Shown here: one piece after another, positions 25,401 to 34,216 of the stretch | How positions within the stretch are numbered: the first letter of the stretch is position 1 | Layout of the letters: each line of letters starts with the position of its first letter | Source of the DNA: Oopsacas minuta | Lineage: Eukaryota; Porifera; Hexactinellida; Lyssacinosida; Leucopsacidae | Assembly (NCBI GenBank): GCA_024704765.1 | Contig: JAKMXF010000088.1 | Span: 372,001-436,000, forward strand | Reading direction: 5' to 3' | Length of the DNA stretch: 64,000 nt | Position numbers and translations under genes: made by a program | The notes under the pieces: generated by a model | The model's input: only the letters and a program-made list of their open reading frames with translations | Told to the model about the DNA's origin: nothing | Database searches by the model: none

Positions 25401-28400
25401 TTAACGAGGTTCTATTGCATAACTTTGACTGATAATGTTATTCCGAATTGATTGAGAACTGGTCAGAGCAAGAGACATTAAATTTGGCATGCGTATTAGG
25501 GTTTCATACAGGAATTTTGCTGGGGGGACAGCCTATAAAGAACACTTTCCCATGCAAATAGTATCATATCATTAATGTTGTCATAATACCTAATGTTCAG
25601 TATTAATCTTTAGGAATTCTGGGGGGAATCCCATGGAATATGTTATGTATAAGAACTGGTTAAAATATCCAAGCGAAATCTTAATTCCTCTCTGTGAAAA
25701 GGAGGCAAATGTATCGACCTATCAGATTTTCAGAATATTGGTTTAGGGAAAATGATAGGAAAGAAACATTGAATACTGAATAGCTAATCTATTACAAACA
25801 GTACCACAAGCACAATAGAATGCTAGCCACAAACCAATTCGTGAGGACGAGCGATCTAATAAGTGTCGAATCGAGGTGTATAGTTTGATGAAAATAAGAT
25901 TTCAAAATGATAAATACAGTAAACTCTCGTTATATCGAATACGGATATATCGAAGTGTCCGCTATATGATAAACCTAGAGTGCTATAGCAATCACCAAAG
26001 GAAGCTTACACCAACTGCAGGTGTTACTTTATAAACCTACATATATCAAAGTTATATAAACATGTTTAGGTTAGGGAGTTCTATCGAATTATTTTATCTT
26101 AATGTGTACGTTGCAAAGAAATTGGGAAGTACAAATTTATCATTAGTAATTAACAACCATGATCGAATTAACAGGTAACAACCAACAACATTAAAATATT
26201 ATTTTGACTTATCCGTAATCAATTCGTGTCTGTGGTTGCAATCAACATTTACAATAAAATGAGATTGTTTGTGTTTGCCAAAATTTCGATCTTGTGATTG
26301 CAGTTAATTCGTATATACTGGAGGTTATGCAAGTTTATTATCATACAAATGACCAGATTAATTTTGTGACCATTCGTCTAACAATATTAGCAAATTTCAT
26401 AGTCTCAGCTTTGATTAGATAAAGACAAATTCAGACAAAGCCCATATAAGGTACGTACCGTAAATTGAAACAAATTGCCCACAACAGATGTCCAAATTAA
26501 ATTGAATCGTAATTACATTTGATCGATCTCTTAATGAAACAGGAGAAAATAGGTACAGTTAACTCGCGTTATATCGAAGCTCAATGGACCGCGATAATTA
26601 CTTAGATATAAGCGGGTATATCGATATATCCGCGATTTTTCTGAAATCAACATTACGTACGTATTCGTATTCAATTATTAGCTTAATATAAGATGAACTT
26701 CAGCGAATATTGTTAACTTAATAATCACTTAAGTTAGGTTGGAAATTGTGACGCGGGACAACAAACAAGTTTTCTACTTAATTTTGAGGGCAACAATAAT
26801 TTTGATGAGAATCTTTGAAAGACTAATTGTGATCTAAAATTGTGCATAGCAGATCGATTATAATACGTACTTAATATTAGTGAAATAGGTAGACAATTAA
26901 AAGTCAAATGGCGTCACATGTAGTTAATGAACTTTCAGAAATGACAACTTATCTACCGATCGCATTTTTCTAAGAACTGACGAGTGCTCCATCAGCAAAT
27001 CAACAATAGTGAGGAAATCATAGATGGTTTCATAAGAAATCATAGATGGTTTCATAAGAAACCATAATAAAGGAGCTTGGGGTTGAAAAGAATTTTTAAG
27101 AAACACATGGCGCTATGATAAAGTAGTGTACAGTGATTCTAATTGAGATAGCCTGCGTTCCAATGGCTTGTATGGTATCTAGGCATTGGGTGGAGAATTG
27201 GGTGATGATTAGAACAAACGTTTTATGTTTCTTGGTCATATTAGACTGAATTAAAGTGTACGTAAAATGTTTTCAATTATTCTTTATTGTACGTAGAAAG
27301 CATGAAACAAGCATGAAACAAGCATGAGTTGATGTAATAACTAATTTAATATATTCTTTCCATTAGCATGACTTTTAATTATTAGGATAACAATTGATAA
27401 AATGACTGAAATTCAATAGCTTTTTACCTAAAGTGGGTAACAAACAACTTCGTTACAGTATAAGCGGAGTTTCGTTGTTTGTTATAAAGGGAGTTTATCG
27501 TAATGACTCATCTGGAGAGTACCTACAGGGTTACAATACAGTAGATACTCGCAAACAGGGAAGCTTGGAAATAGTTGAGGGCCGGATTGCGAGAGTGATT
27601 TCTTTACGGAAAACTCAAAATTTGAGAGGTGTGTCCCTGTTTGGGATAGATTTATATTCTACCTCTTTAAATAACAGATTACGGCCGAAGTGTTACATTC
27701 GTAACGAAATGGAACACTATAATTTTCCACTTCATTTTAACCAATTCCCGCACCCAAATCGAGATTAATGATCAGAGTGTGATGAATGCGGCACCAATAC
27801 TTTTTTGCTTCCAAATGTCCCTGTAACCGAATACGTCCGTGAAAAAGTGTGATTTTAAGACGTCAAGAAGGTGCTAAAATCTCGATTTGGGTGCGAGAAT
27901 TGATTAAAACGAAGTGGAAAATTATGGTGTTCCTTTTCGTTACGAACATAATTGCATAACACTTTGGCCGTAATCGGTTAAAAATAATATAAATTCTCAA
28001 TTATTGGTGCGGCGAGCGCCGCACCGGCTCCTACAGCTTTGGATTAATTAATTAGCTACTTAGTATACATCAAAATTGTTCGACTTATTATCAATTTTGT
28101 TAGACATTTTGCCAATTGGGTTAACCTAATAAACAGAACCCTTAAATAAATAATCACCGAGGGCTACTATTCGAGTAAACACGAGCCTTTTTGACTCATT
28201 TTCAACATTAGCGGGTGGAATTAAAAGAGCATAAATGTCTGTAAATTAGCAATAATATTTGGTAATTTATAATACTCCTAAAGAATCAGAAATTTCTCGG
28301 TAGTGGCTCAACAAGATAATTCGCTGCTACTTGTATATTTCAGGACAATTTGTGTGTTTACCATCCTATCTCAGAGATGTATGTCTGCGTATATGCACTT

Positions 28401-31400
28401 AGACATAATTACTTCACCAATTAAAAAGAGGTTACAATTCTATCCTTACTTTCTAGAGAACTTGTGTGTAAACACCATTAATTAATACAAATTATATAAG
28501 GAAGTATAATATAATCTAATGTATGATCTAACAAACACTGAGTCCAAAGTTGGTTCATTATCCACTAAATAGCAAACAAGATAGTTCAGATTGTATTCAC
28601 GAAATACAGTATAGATCAATTTAGAAAATGATCTATATCATTAGCACAAGATGCTAATTACATTATGGCATATTAGCCTAGAGTGGATAATTCCTATTAG
28701 AAAACTGATCACGTAGCGACAAGATACTTAATACTGTGTGTGCTATCCACAGGATATTATTAACGATTCCATTTTGGTGTACAGTAGATATATTGATACT
28801 GTTAGGAGACAATTTTGGCTCATAATTGTCTCCTAACAGTATCAATATATCTAGCTAAGCATTCTAGGAAATACCTTATTTAGAATTTTAGATAATTATA
28901 ATTCAAGATTTAATGAATGAATACAATTTTGGAAATATTGGTGAATACAATATATATAAGTTTCGGATAAATAATTACAATATCAGAACTATATATATAT
29001 ATATATATATTGACAAATATTCGCGAGGATAAATTCATTCTTAGCATTATTCCGATAATTGAGGTAATTAAAATACAGATAAACATTTGTATTATTATGT
29101 TTATATTCTGAGGACAGTCTAGCAATTAGGTTATACATAGTTCTAAGGTCAGATTTCAGATGGTTGCAGACTAGATCAATAAAGTCTAATATGATAAATG
29201 AATTTGGTTCTGTTAATTAATCCTACGTTAGACTACGCTGCTGTTGTGTATGTAGGTGATATTTATTTAGAAATTGACCGTGTCCTATTTCCCGTACCAT
29301 TATCAAAGGAAATTACGAAGTATCACCACGTCGGAGGAGAAATCAAATGAGAGCATTTCGTCAATATTATTATTATTTGCAATTGATCGACTTTTGACGT
29401 TTTACAATTCAATAATTTTGAAAAATTATCTCTCAAATGCATAACTAAAGTTTGCATTTGAGGGTAATTTCATAGATGTTGTTGTTGTTGTTGTTGTTGT
29501 TGTTGGCCTTTAAGGAGTTCATCAAATTATAGACTAAATATAGTCATCAAAATTTCTATATACGATTCACCTTCTACTTGCTGTTAACAATAACAATGTG
29601 TACAAAAATTAATTATCCAAGAAAATTTATCGTAGAATTCTCCACTTATAGAGGTAAATATCAATAATGCGATGCATAATCTCCTCTTTAGTAATTCCCC
29701 CATCCCCCACTCCCCGATTATAGAGGTTCGTTTCTATGGAAATGAATAGAGGTGATCAAAATCGCCCTGCTTATAGATGTTGACTGTATGACAGTATATT
29801 ACAATCTATATTATCAACAATTTGTATAATAAATATAAACTAACCTTATTCGTAAGAGCAGCTAGCACTTTAGGATGAGCAAAGAAACACAAGGGAGCTA
29901 ATAACCTCATAGTCTCAGTGAGAATTTGATCTGAATTAAGGTATATTGTAGAATATAAAGTTTCTAAACTGTTCTCTACTGATAACATCTTCTCTAATCC
30001 AAATCTATTATTCATGAATGCTTTCATACATCTTACACATAGGAGAATGAGTTTTTGTGTCTCTATATAGAAATAAAATTATAGTCAAATGATTGCACCA
30101 AATATTTCATACTTATCACTGAATTTATGTAGAATTAGAATATACAATGAACTCCCGTTATGTCAGAATTCCGCATATATCGAATTATAAAATTGTACAA
30201 ATATGCTCCCAAACTGTTAAAGTAACATATAATTTGATTATATCTAATTCTGCTTATTATCTGGGTGCTTGAGCTTCGATATAGCGAGAGTTGACTAAAC
30301 TATACTATCTGGAGTACGACATTTCGTTCCAGGACATTTTTACTTATCCGTGATAAATCTCCACTACAACAGCTAGAGGAGTGTCTCAAAATACCTGGAA
30401 CAAAATACCAATATCAGGAAGTATGCACTGTTCATAAAAACACAACTTCTTTATGATTTTTGTTCATAAAATTACGAATAAACCAATAAATACATTCTTT
30501 ATAAACTACCCAAAAGGAAATCTCTAAAACTCTATACCAGTTTAAAAACTAGAAACGGGTACAATCTCACAAATAAACTGGTCGGGTAAGATGTTCAAAA
30601 AGAGAAATTCCTTCAAAAGCTCTAAGAAGCCACACCCCAGACGTTCTGCCTCTCTCTCCACTCTCAATAGTTTAGACGATACAATTTATTCACAAAATGA
30701 TATGCAATTAGATTATGATGGAGAGATTAAACTGTACCTAGGAGCACATGAACTAGTGTTCCGTGGGGGAGAGTGGATTAGAGAGGGAGACCCGGATCCC
30801 GTCAAGAAAACCCTGGCTACTTCCATATCCGAAGAAGCATTCAGTAGGCTAGAGAAAGAGAATGAAAAGTTGCAAAGGGAGAATAATGCATTGAAATATA
30901 AGTTTGAAGTATTGTTAGACATGATGACATTGTATGTAGCACAAAATATGCCAGAAGAGGAGATGAGAACAATAGCTGCTAAATTGGAAAAACATGACTT
31001 GGAAAATGAAAGACGAAATGCGGAAAAGGAAAAGAGAGACACAGAAAATGAAAAAGGTGAATTGAAAAGGGTAAAAATAGCCTCACAAAACGAAAGAAGA
31101 GAACTACAAAAGGAAAAGGGAGTTCCGCAAAATGAGCAGGGAGCTTCAGAAAGCCAAAATGTTGATCCAGAAAATGAACGAAGTGAAATAAGTGTCTCAC
31201 AAATTGAAAGAGAAGACACAGAGAAGGAAAGAGGAGAATCACCAAATTATGACGTCATAAGTTAAAATAACATACACACAAACTCTGTTCTACCCACACA
31301 ATAAATAAATAAAATTATTATTATTAAAATTATATGTAATTCTACAACGTAATTCATTTATTAAATCTTTGGGATTATCTGAACAATCCAGAAGATCAAT

Positions 31401-33418
31401 TAGGATCCAAAGTTGACAAGTATGCAAAATCCTACTGCACCAATCGCAGCCGTATTGTTCATATTTAACAATTTAAACCAGGGATAAATAGGAATATTCT
31501 TAGGAAAAAGAAACAAGTAATTACAAATAGAAACGTGTCAGAAACTTGGAATGCTACCTGTATTAAGCTAAGGTACCATGGATGTTCACAATCGTTGTTT
31601 GATAATGAGGAGCTTTATTCCAATGTTTACCTCCCAATTTGTTGAAATAGGTCTGTTGTAGCATACTTTGAAGTACTGTATTATAGTACCATGGATATTC
31701 AACAGCTATGATAATCTTTAGGGGAATGCTACAAATTACCAACAAAGTGTTGTCAAATTACATAGCGAGTATTGGAGCGGGATTGACGTGCGTAGCGCTG
31801 TCTCAAGTCTTGAAGCCTATTGGGACTTAATTTCTATTGTATGTAATTCGACAACACTCTTGCTGGGGCGTGTAACGTGACGTGACGGTCCCATAAAATG
31901 CAGATGCCTAAATACGGTACGTGACGTTATGGTAGCCTCCTAAATACATCACCCAAAGTGTATAACTATATACTTCATGTGTTCTGTACTATTTCTACTA
32001 TCCCGGGTAGTACGTGAAATATTCTGAGAAGGGTGGAAGCACGTGAGGGTGGCCTGACAACTAAAATAGTAGGGCCAACGAGCCATATATGGCGTAGGAT
32101 AGAGTGAGAAATTAGTCAGGGGTCCTATTCACCGGATTGGTTTCCGATATGCCAGCATTTCTGACAAGTAACAGAACAATGAAAAATTCAATATTTAGCT
32201 TCTAAATATTTTAAATAGATTTATTAAGAGGAAATTAATACATTTGTAAAACAACTTTGAACTCACTTTCATCAGGTCTGACGGCATTCCAATGGTCCAT
32301 AAGGTTGAGTAGGTGTACATGTCCATTCTTATTAGCAAAATCATGTAACCAGTTAATATGGTATGTGCCTACTGCTACTCGTAGCTTCTCTAAGATAGGA
32401 ATCATATCCTCAATTGATAAGTTAGTCTTGAGTTGATCAACGAATTCATCTGCTGGGATTCGACCTGGATAAGAGAAATTGATAATTATCATAGTAATGC
32501 TCCTAACTATTAACCCAGATTGCTAATGCAGAAATTCCATAGCAGACACATGTATTAATATTTGATTACACCGTGGATATCCATAATATACAAATTTGTG
32601 TATACATTTATTGAAAGATTAGTCATAGAAGTAATTACCCTCAATCTTTCTAGTTCAAGTTAGTAGAGAACAAATAAGCAATATATTGTCCAACATTGAG
32701 TAACACAACGAATATATTATTAAATGGTTATGCAACACAAAATAGCAAAATATAGTCAATAGAATGTAAAGTATCAGACACAGTTTGAATGTAATATTTG
32801 CAGAATAGTTTGATTACAGGTCCAAGAATTGAGACAAAATGCAAAATGGATTACATATAATGAATGGTGCTCAATACAACGGATCTCTTATCTAACTTCC
32901 ATCAAACTCAATTGATATGTTTGAAATCTCCATTTCGAGCTCTCCACGACCCAAATAATATATTTAGTGACAAGTCACGGCCTTATTTGCTTGGTTCATA
33001 CCCCGTTTGGCCTCCTTAGCCACTGCCAATAGCGGAACCAAATTTACGGCGCCCTTGTAAGATACGGCTTAACTCTCCCTAGCCCTACTTCAACCTCTCC
33101 GTCACGTCGATATAACGAGAGTTAATTCGTATTTTATATCTACTTACCTTGTCCAGAATTGGTACCATGATCTTTTAAAATAGAACTTTTCAACAACATT
33201 TTATGTTCCGATATCCCCTTATTGAGTATAGCAGTTTTAGAGGGAGGAGGTAAATCCATTTCATCGAGCATCTGTAAAATCAGATCGCGAATTTTCTCAG
33301 GACTCATGTGATCTATTTCCTGTATTAAATCCTGTACCTCACTGGAATCTGTGTTAATATTCTCATGGGAGGGGTATTTCTTAGGTCCCTTGTTCCGCTT
33401 TTTGGTTTTTGTAGTCAT
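16680..33418 (-). CDS. DIAPH: Diaphanous-related formin, copy A
   Basis: Rho-regulated actin nucleator and elongator. Thirteen exons, 5' to 3': 33148-33418, 32267-32464, 29845-30062, 22778-22940, 22442-22605, 21553-21783, 20995-21299, 20506-20760, 19962-20208, 19523-19593, 18988-19223, 18219-18520 and 16680-17843, giving 1,274 aa. The GTPase-binding and DID/FH3 region is at about 35-415 (CMKAFMNNRFGL; DDYYIRPLYFKLIEQCITQI). A coiled coil spans about 416-465. The FH1 is very short, at about 518-545. FH2 spans about 570-885 (FFWKKINEQD; KIDRLELRLRTMIF; GNKMNAGTKHA). The autoinhibitory DAD is GLLDDLLSKIELGELGPKK at 998-1016. A long Pro/Asn/Ser-rich tail contains PYKPPPPKHMP and ends EESTFF, a class I PDZ-ligand pattern. 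Introns 2 and 3 hold genes on the other strand. Confidence 0.94.
19718..19862. mobile_element. Short TIR element, M1 family, in formin A intron 9
   Basis: The left part reads ACTCCCGTTATGCTAAACAC and the right part reads TTCGATATAACAGGAGTTGA. Between them is the family core (ACAAATATGG..CCAAA..CATCAAAGTAACATA). The element starts about 125 bp 5' of the formin A exon 10 acceptor on the plus-strand map, between exons 9 and 10. Confidence 0.75.
20291..20460. mobile_element. Short TIR element, M1 family, in formin A intron 8
   Basis: Contains the family blocks AGTAACTCCCATTGTATTAA, GGCCCAAACCGTCAAAGTAA and CTTCGATATAACAGGAGTTG. The final CTG of the right end has been lost. It lies between exons 8 and 9. 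Confidence 0.7.
22384..22420. repeat. ATA trinucleotide microsatellite
   Basis: About twelve ATA units, in the intron between formin A exons 5 and 6. They end about 20 bp from the exon 5 donor. Confidence 0.95.
23746..23964 (+). pseudogene. Mini-ORF 1, coiled-coil, no proper start codon
   Basis: An open frame on the strand opposite to formin A. Its last 36 residues resemble those of the mini-ORF at 24,890: both share LL..K.R.E.E, then K.FSN..P.N just before the stop. The frame opens with TTG, and its first ATG lies near the C-terminus, so either an upstream exon supplies the start or this copy has decayed. The possible acceptor GTATTTAG near 23,757 could mark a downstream exon. No polyadenylation signal is evident within 100 bp. 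I do not recognise the family. The product would be a short, charged, helical peptide. Confidence 0.4.
24224..24274. repeat. GC-rich palindromic patch
   Basis: In AT-rich surroundings this reads CTCGAGGCGCGATGCGCCGAG-like sequence (hairpin GGCGC-GAT-GCGCC), then CGAAGCGACGAGC and AGGCTCGTAT. A related patch is at 49,740-49,785 (GGCAC-GAA-GTGCC, then GCGAAGCAGCTCGTAT). The two share layout rather than exact bases. Confidence 0.55.
24384..24545. mobile_element. Short TIR element, M2 family, left end decayed
   Basis: Contains TTAATACGAATTTCGGGATA, AGACGAACAAATATA and ATTACTCCAGTTAATACGAA. It ends TATTAACGAGGTGCCATTG followed by TA. The layout is the same as the copy at 25,256. Confidence 0.65.
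24890..25108 (+). CDS. Mini-ORF 2, short coiled-coil protein, unknown family
   Basis: A 72-residue open frame with a true ATG, lying antisense inside intron 3 of formin A. The N-terminus has an Asn run (SNNNNNN). The rest is highly charged and predicted helical: EQEKQKQQEIKEERINEIAE, then LLAQKKRIEQEINFYRQKIF. It ends FSNENPTNSA. The C-terminal half is clearly related to the mini-ORF at 23,746, so the pair arose by local duplication. Two AATAAA signals lie about 60-75 bp after the stop (near 25,169 and 25,181), which supports a real transcript. I do not recognise the family and propose no function. A chance open frame is unlikely given the paralog, but not excluded. Confidence 0.5.
   Translation: MNTQDVICSNNNNNNIEQEKQKQQEIKEERINEIAELMQTKFQLLAQKKRIEQEINFYRQKIFSNENPTNSA
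25256..25416. mobile_element. Short TIR element, M2 family
   Basis: Left end CAGTGGAACCTGGTTAATAC, right end GTATTAACGAGGTTCTATTG, a near-perfect inverted pair. The interior has GGATAAGATGAGC and CTCTGGATAAAGCGAA. The right flank is CA rather than TA, so the target-site duplication has mutated or been lost. Confidence 0.75.
27015..27058. repeat. Tandem duplication of a 22-bp unit
   Basis: Two identical adjacent copies of AAATCATAGATGGTTTCATA plus AG, followed by a fragment of a third. Their perfect identity implies a recent duplication. Intronic. Confidence 0.9.
27675..27977. repeat. Large foldback repeat, about 95-nt arms
   Basis: The left arm (about 27675-27766) contains GATTACGGCCGAAGTGTTA, TCGTAACGAAATGGAACAC and CGCACCCAAATCGAGATT. 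The right arm (about 27878-27977) carries their reverse complements: AATCTCGATTTGGGTGCG, GTTCCTTTTCGTTACGA and CACTTTGGCCGTAATCG. The arms flank about 110 nt. A one-sided relative lies at 15.49-15.64 kb, so this is a dispersed element. An open frame crosses the left arm but has no coding signature. Confidence 0.8.
28786..28852. repeat. Perfect 29-bp hairpin with 9-nt loop
   Basis: The left arm 28786-28814 (starting AGATATATTGATACTGTTAG) is exactly matched by the reverse complement at 28824-28852. The loop is TTGGCTCAT. There are no mismatches in 29 bp. It lies in intron 3 of formin A. Confidence 0.95.
30151..30297. mobile_element. Short TIR element, M1 family
   Basis: Reads GAACTCCCGTTATGTC at the left and TTCGATATAGCGAGAGTTGA at the right. 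The core ACAAATATGCTCCCAAACTG, TAAAGTAACATA matches other copies. Confidence 0.75.
30591..31265 (+). CDS. CBY1: Chibby-like protein with long charged tail
   Basis: Chibby is a small coiled-coil protein of the ciliary base that also binds beta-catenin and 14-3-3. This single-exon gene encodes 224 aa. Residues 1-110 follow the family layout: basic N-terminus, RRSASLSTLNSLD (residues about 18-30, matching the 14-3-3-binding RKSASLSNLHSLD of Chibby), LYLGAHELVFRGGEWIREG (family: NLAGQSLKFENGQWIAETG), then heptads FSRLEKENEKLQRENNALKY and FEVLLDMMTLYVAQN (family: VDILLDMLSES). After about residue 120 there is an extra tail of about 100 residues built from ENE+R/EKE-type charged repeats; canonical Chibby is about 126 aa. 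AATAAA signals follow the stop near 31,302. It is nested antisense in intron 2 of formin A. The lack of introns could reflect retroposition or intron loss. Confidence 0.88.
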   Translation: MFKKRNSFKSSKKPHPRRSASLSTLNSLDDTIYSQNDMQLDYDGEIKLYLGAHELVFRGGEWIREGDPDPVKKTLATSISEEAFSRLEKENEKLQRENNALKYKFEVLLDMMTLYVAQNMPEEEMRTIAAKLEKHDLENERRNAEKEKRDTENEKGELKRVKIASQNERRELQKEKGVPQNEQGASESQNVDPENERSEISVSQIEREDTEKERGESPNYDVIS

Positions 33419-33637
33419 ACTTCTTCTGTAAATATATCAAACAAATAATCATGGTATTCAGAAATACAGTCGAATACGATTATATCGAACACGGATATTT
33501 CGAAATACTCGCTATTATCAAAATTGTACAAATATGTTCACAAACCGCCAAAGTAACATAATTATATCGGTTATAAGAAATTTGGCAAATGGAAGAATCA
33601 GGAAAAGTTTTCCAAAAAGTGAGAATCTAACTGTTCT

Positions 33638-33665
33638 CTCACTCACTCACTCACTCACTCACTCA

Positions 33666-33716
<51 letters not shown>
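33638..33716. repeat. CTCA then CA microsatellite
   Basis: About eight CTCA units run directly into about 24 CA units, 220 bp upstream of the formin A start codon. Likely length-polymorphic. Confidence 0.97.
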
Positions 33717-33718
<2 letters not shown>

Positions 33719-33952
33719 ATAATCTAAAGCAGCTTATTAGTTCAATAAATTAGTAGCAGAAAACCAAAGCATATATTCACACATACCGTAAATGCTAATT
33801 TAAGTCTATTTAATCTTATTGCTAAAAATGCTAGGCACTGAATATACAATGAAATGATAAAAGTCTTCGTGAATATTTCCAATATTAATTATAACCACAA
33901 AGTATAGTGGCAAGAGATGATAGATTACAACCAACATTAGGCTACTGTTAGT

Positions 33953-34216
33953 TGGGAACTTGTTTCAGCTCCCCAGCCCGCATCAAGTCTACCTGTCGCA
34001 TGAATATTGTCATTATTTCACCATTTTATCAGTGAAACTCAACAACAATATATTTACTAACTAACGGGTGAATAGTAGTGATTTTATCTTCACAGACCTC
34101 CTCTAACACGCTTAATTAACATATTTAGAAGTAGAGTCATTGAAATATTTCCATGAATTGGCCACTGAGTATTATGATAATATGGACATCATGTGGAGCT
34201 GAAACAAGTTTCTCAT
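33953..34216. mobile_element. TIR element with GGGAACTTGTTTCAGCTCC ends
   Basis: The left end TGGGAACTTGTTTCAGCTCC pairs with the right end GGAGCTGAAACAAGTTTCTC. It is about 264 bp and non-coding. Half of a second copy lies in reverse orientation at about 38,985-39,106, inside intron 11 of formin B, sharing CCCGCATCAAGT, GTCATTATTTCACCATTTT and ATATATTTACT. Confidence 0.75.

Larger units (their letters stand above)
22941..29844. other. 6.9-kb intron 3 of formin A
   Basis: The largest intron in the window. It holds two related mini-ORFs on the plus strand (23.75 and 24.89 kb), a hAT-like end near 23,121 (CAGTGACGTATCTAGG), M2 copies (about 24.39-24.55 and 25.26-25.42 kb), M1 pieces (from 25,917 and 26,556), a tandem 22-bp repeat (27,015-27,058), a large inverted repeat (27.67-27.98 kb), a perfect 29-bp hairpin (28,786-28,852), an AT microsatellite (28,990-29,010) and a GTT microsatellite (29,477-29,505). 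No formin exon was missed: the phase joins cleanly from exon 3 to exon 4. Confidence 0.75.
30063..32266. other. 2.2-kb intron 2 of formin A
   Basis: Carries the antisense Chibby-like gene (30,591-31,265) and an M1 element (about 30,151-30,297). The rest shows no gene. Confidence 0.75.

Noticed and set aside
27433..27768. A 111-codon open frame on the plus strand.
   Set aside because: It lacks a true ATG at its start, crosses the left arm of a foldback repeat, and has no recognisable protein features.
30713..31219. A 168-codon open frame antisense to the Chibby-like gene.
   Set aside because: It is the mirror of the charged repeats (Phe/Ser/Leu-rich) with no family resemblance, and the plus strand has a clear homolog.
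33534..33722. An open frame ending in a long His-Thr repeat.
   Set aside because: Created by translating the CTCA/CA microsatellite and an adjacent transposon fragment.
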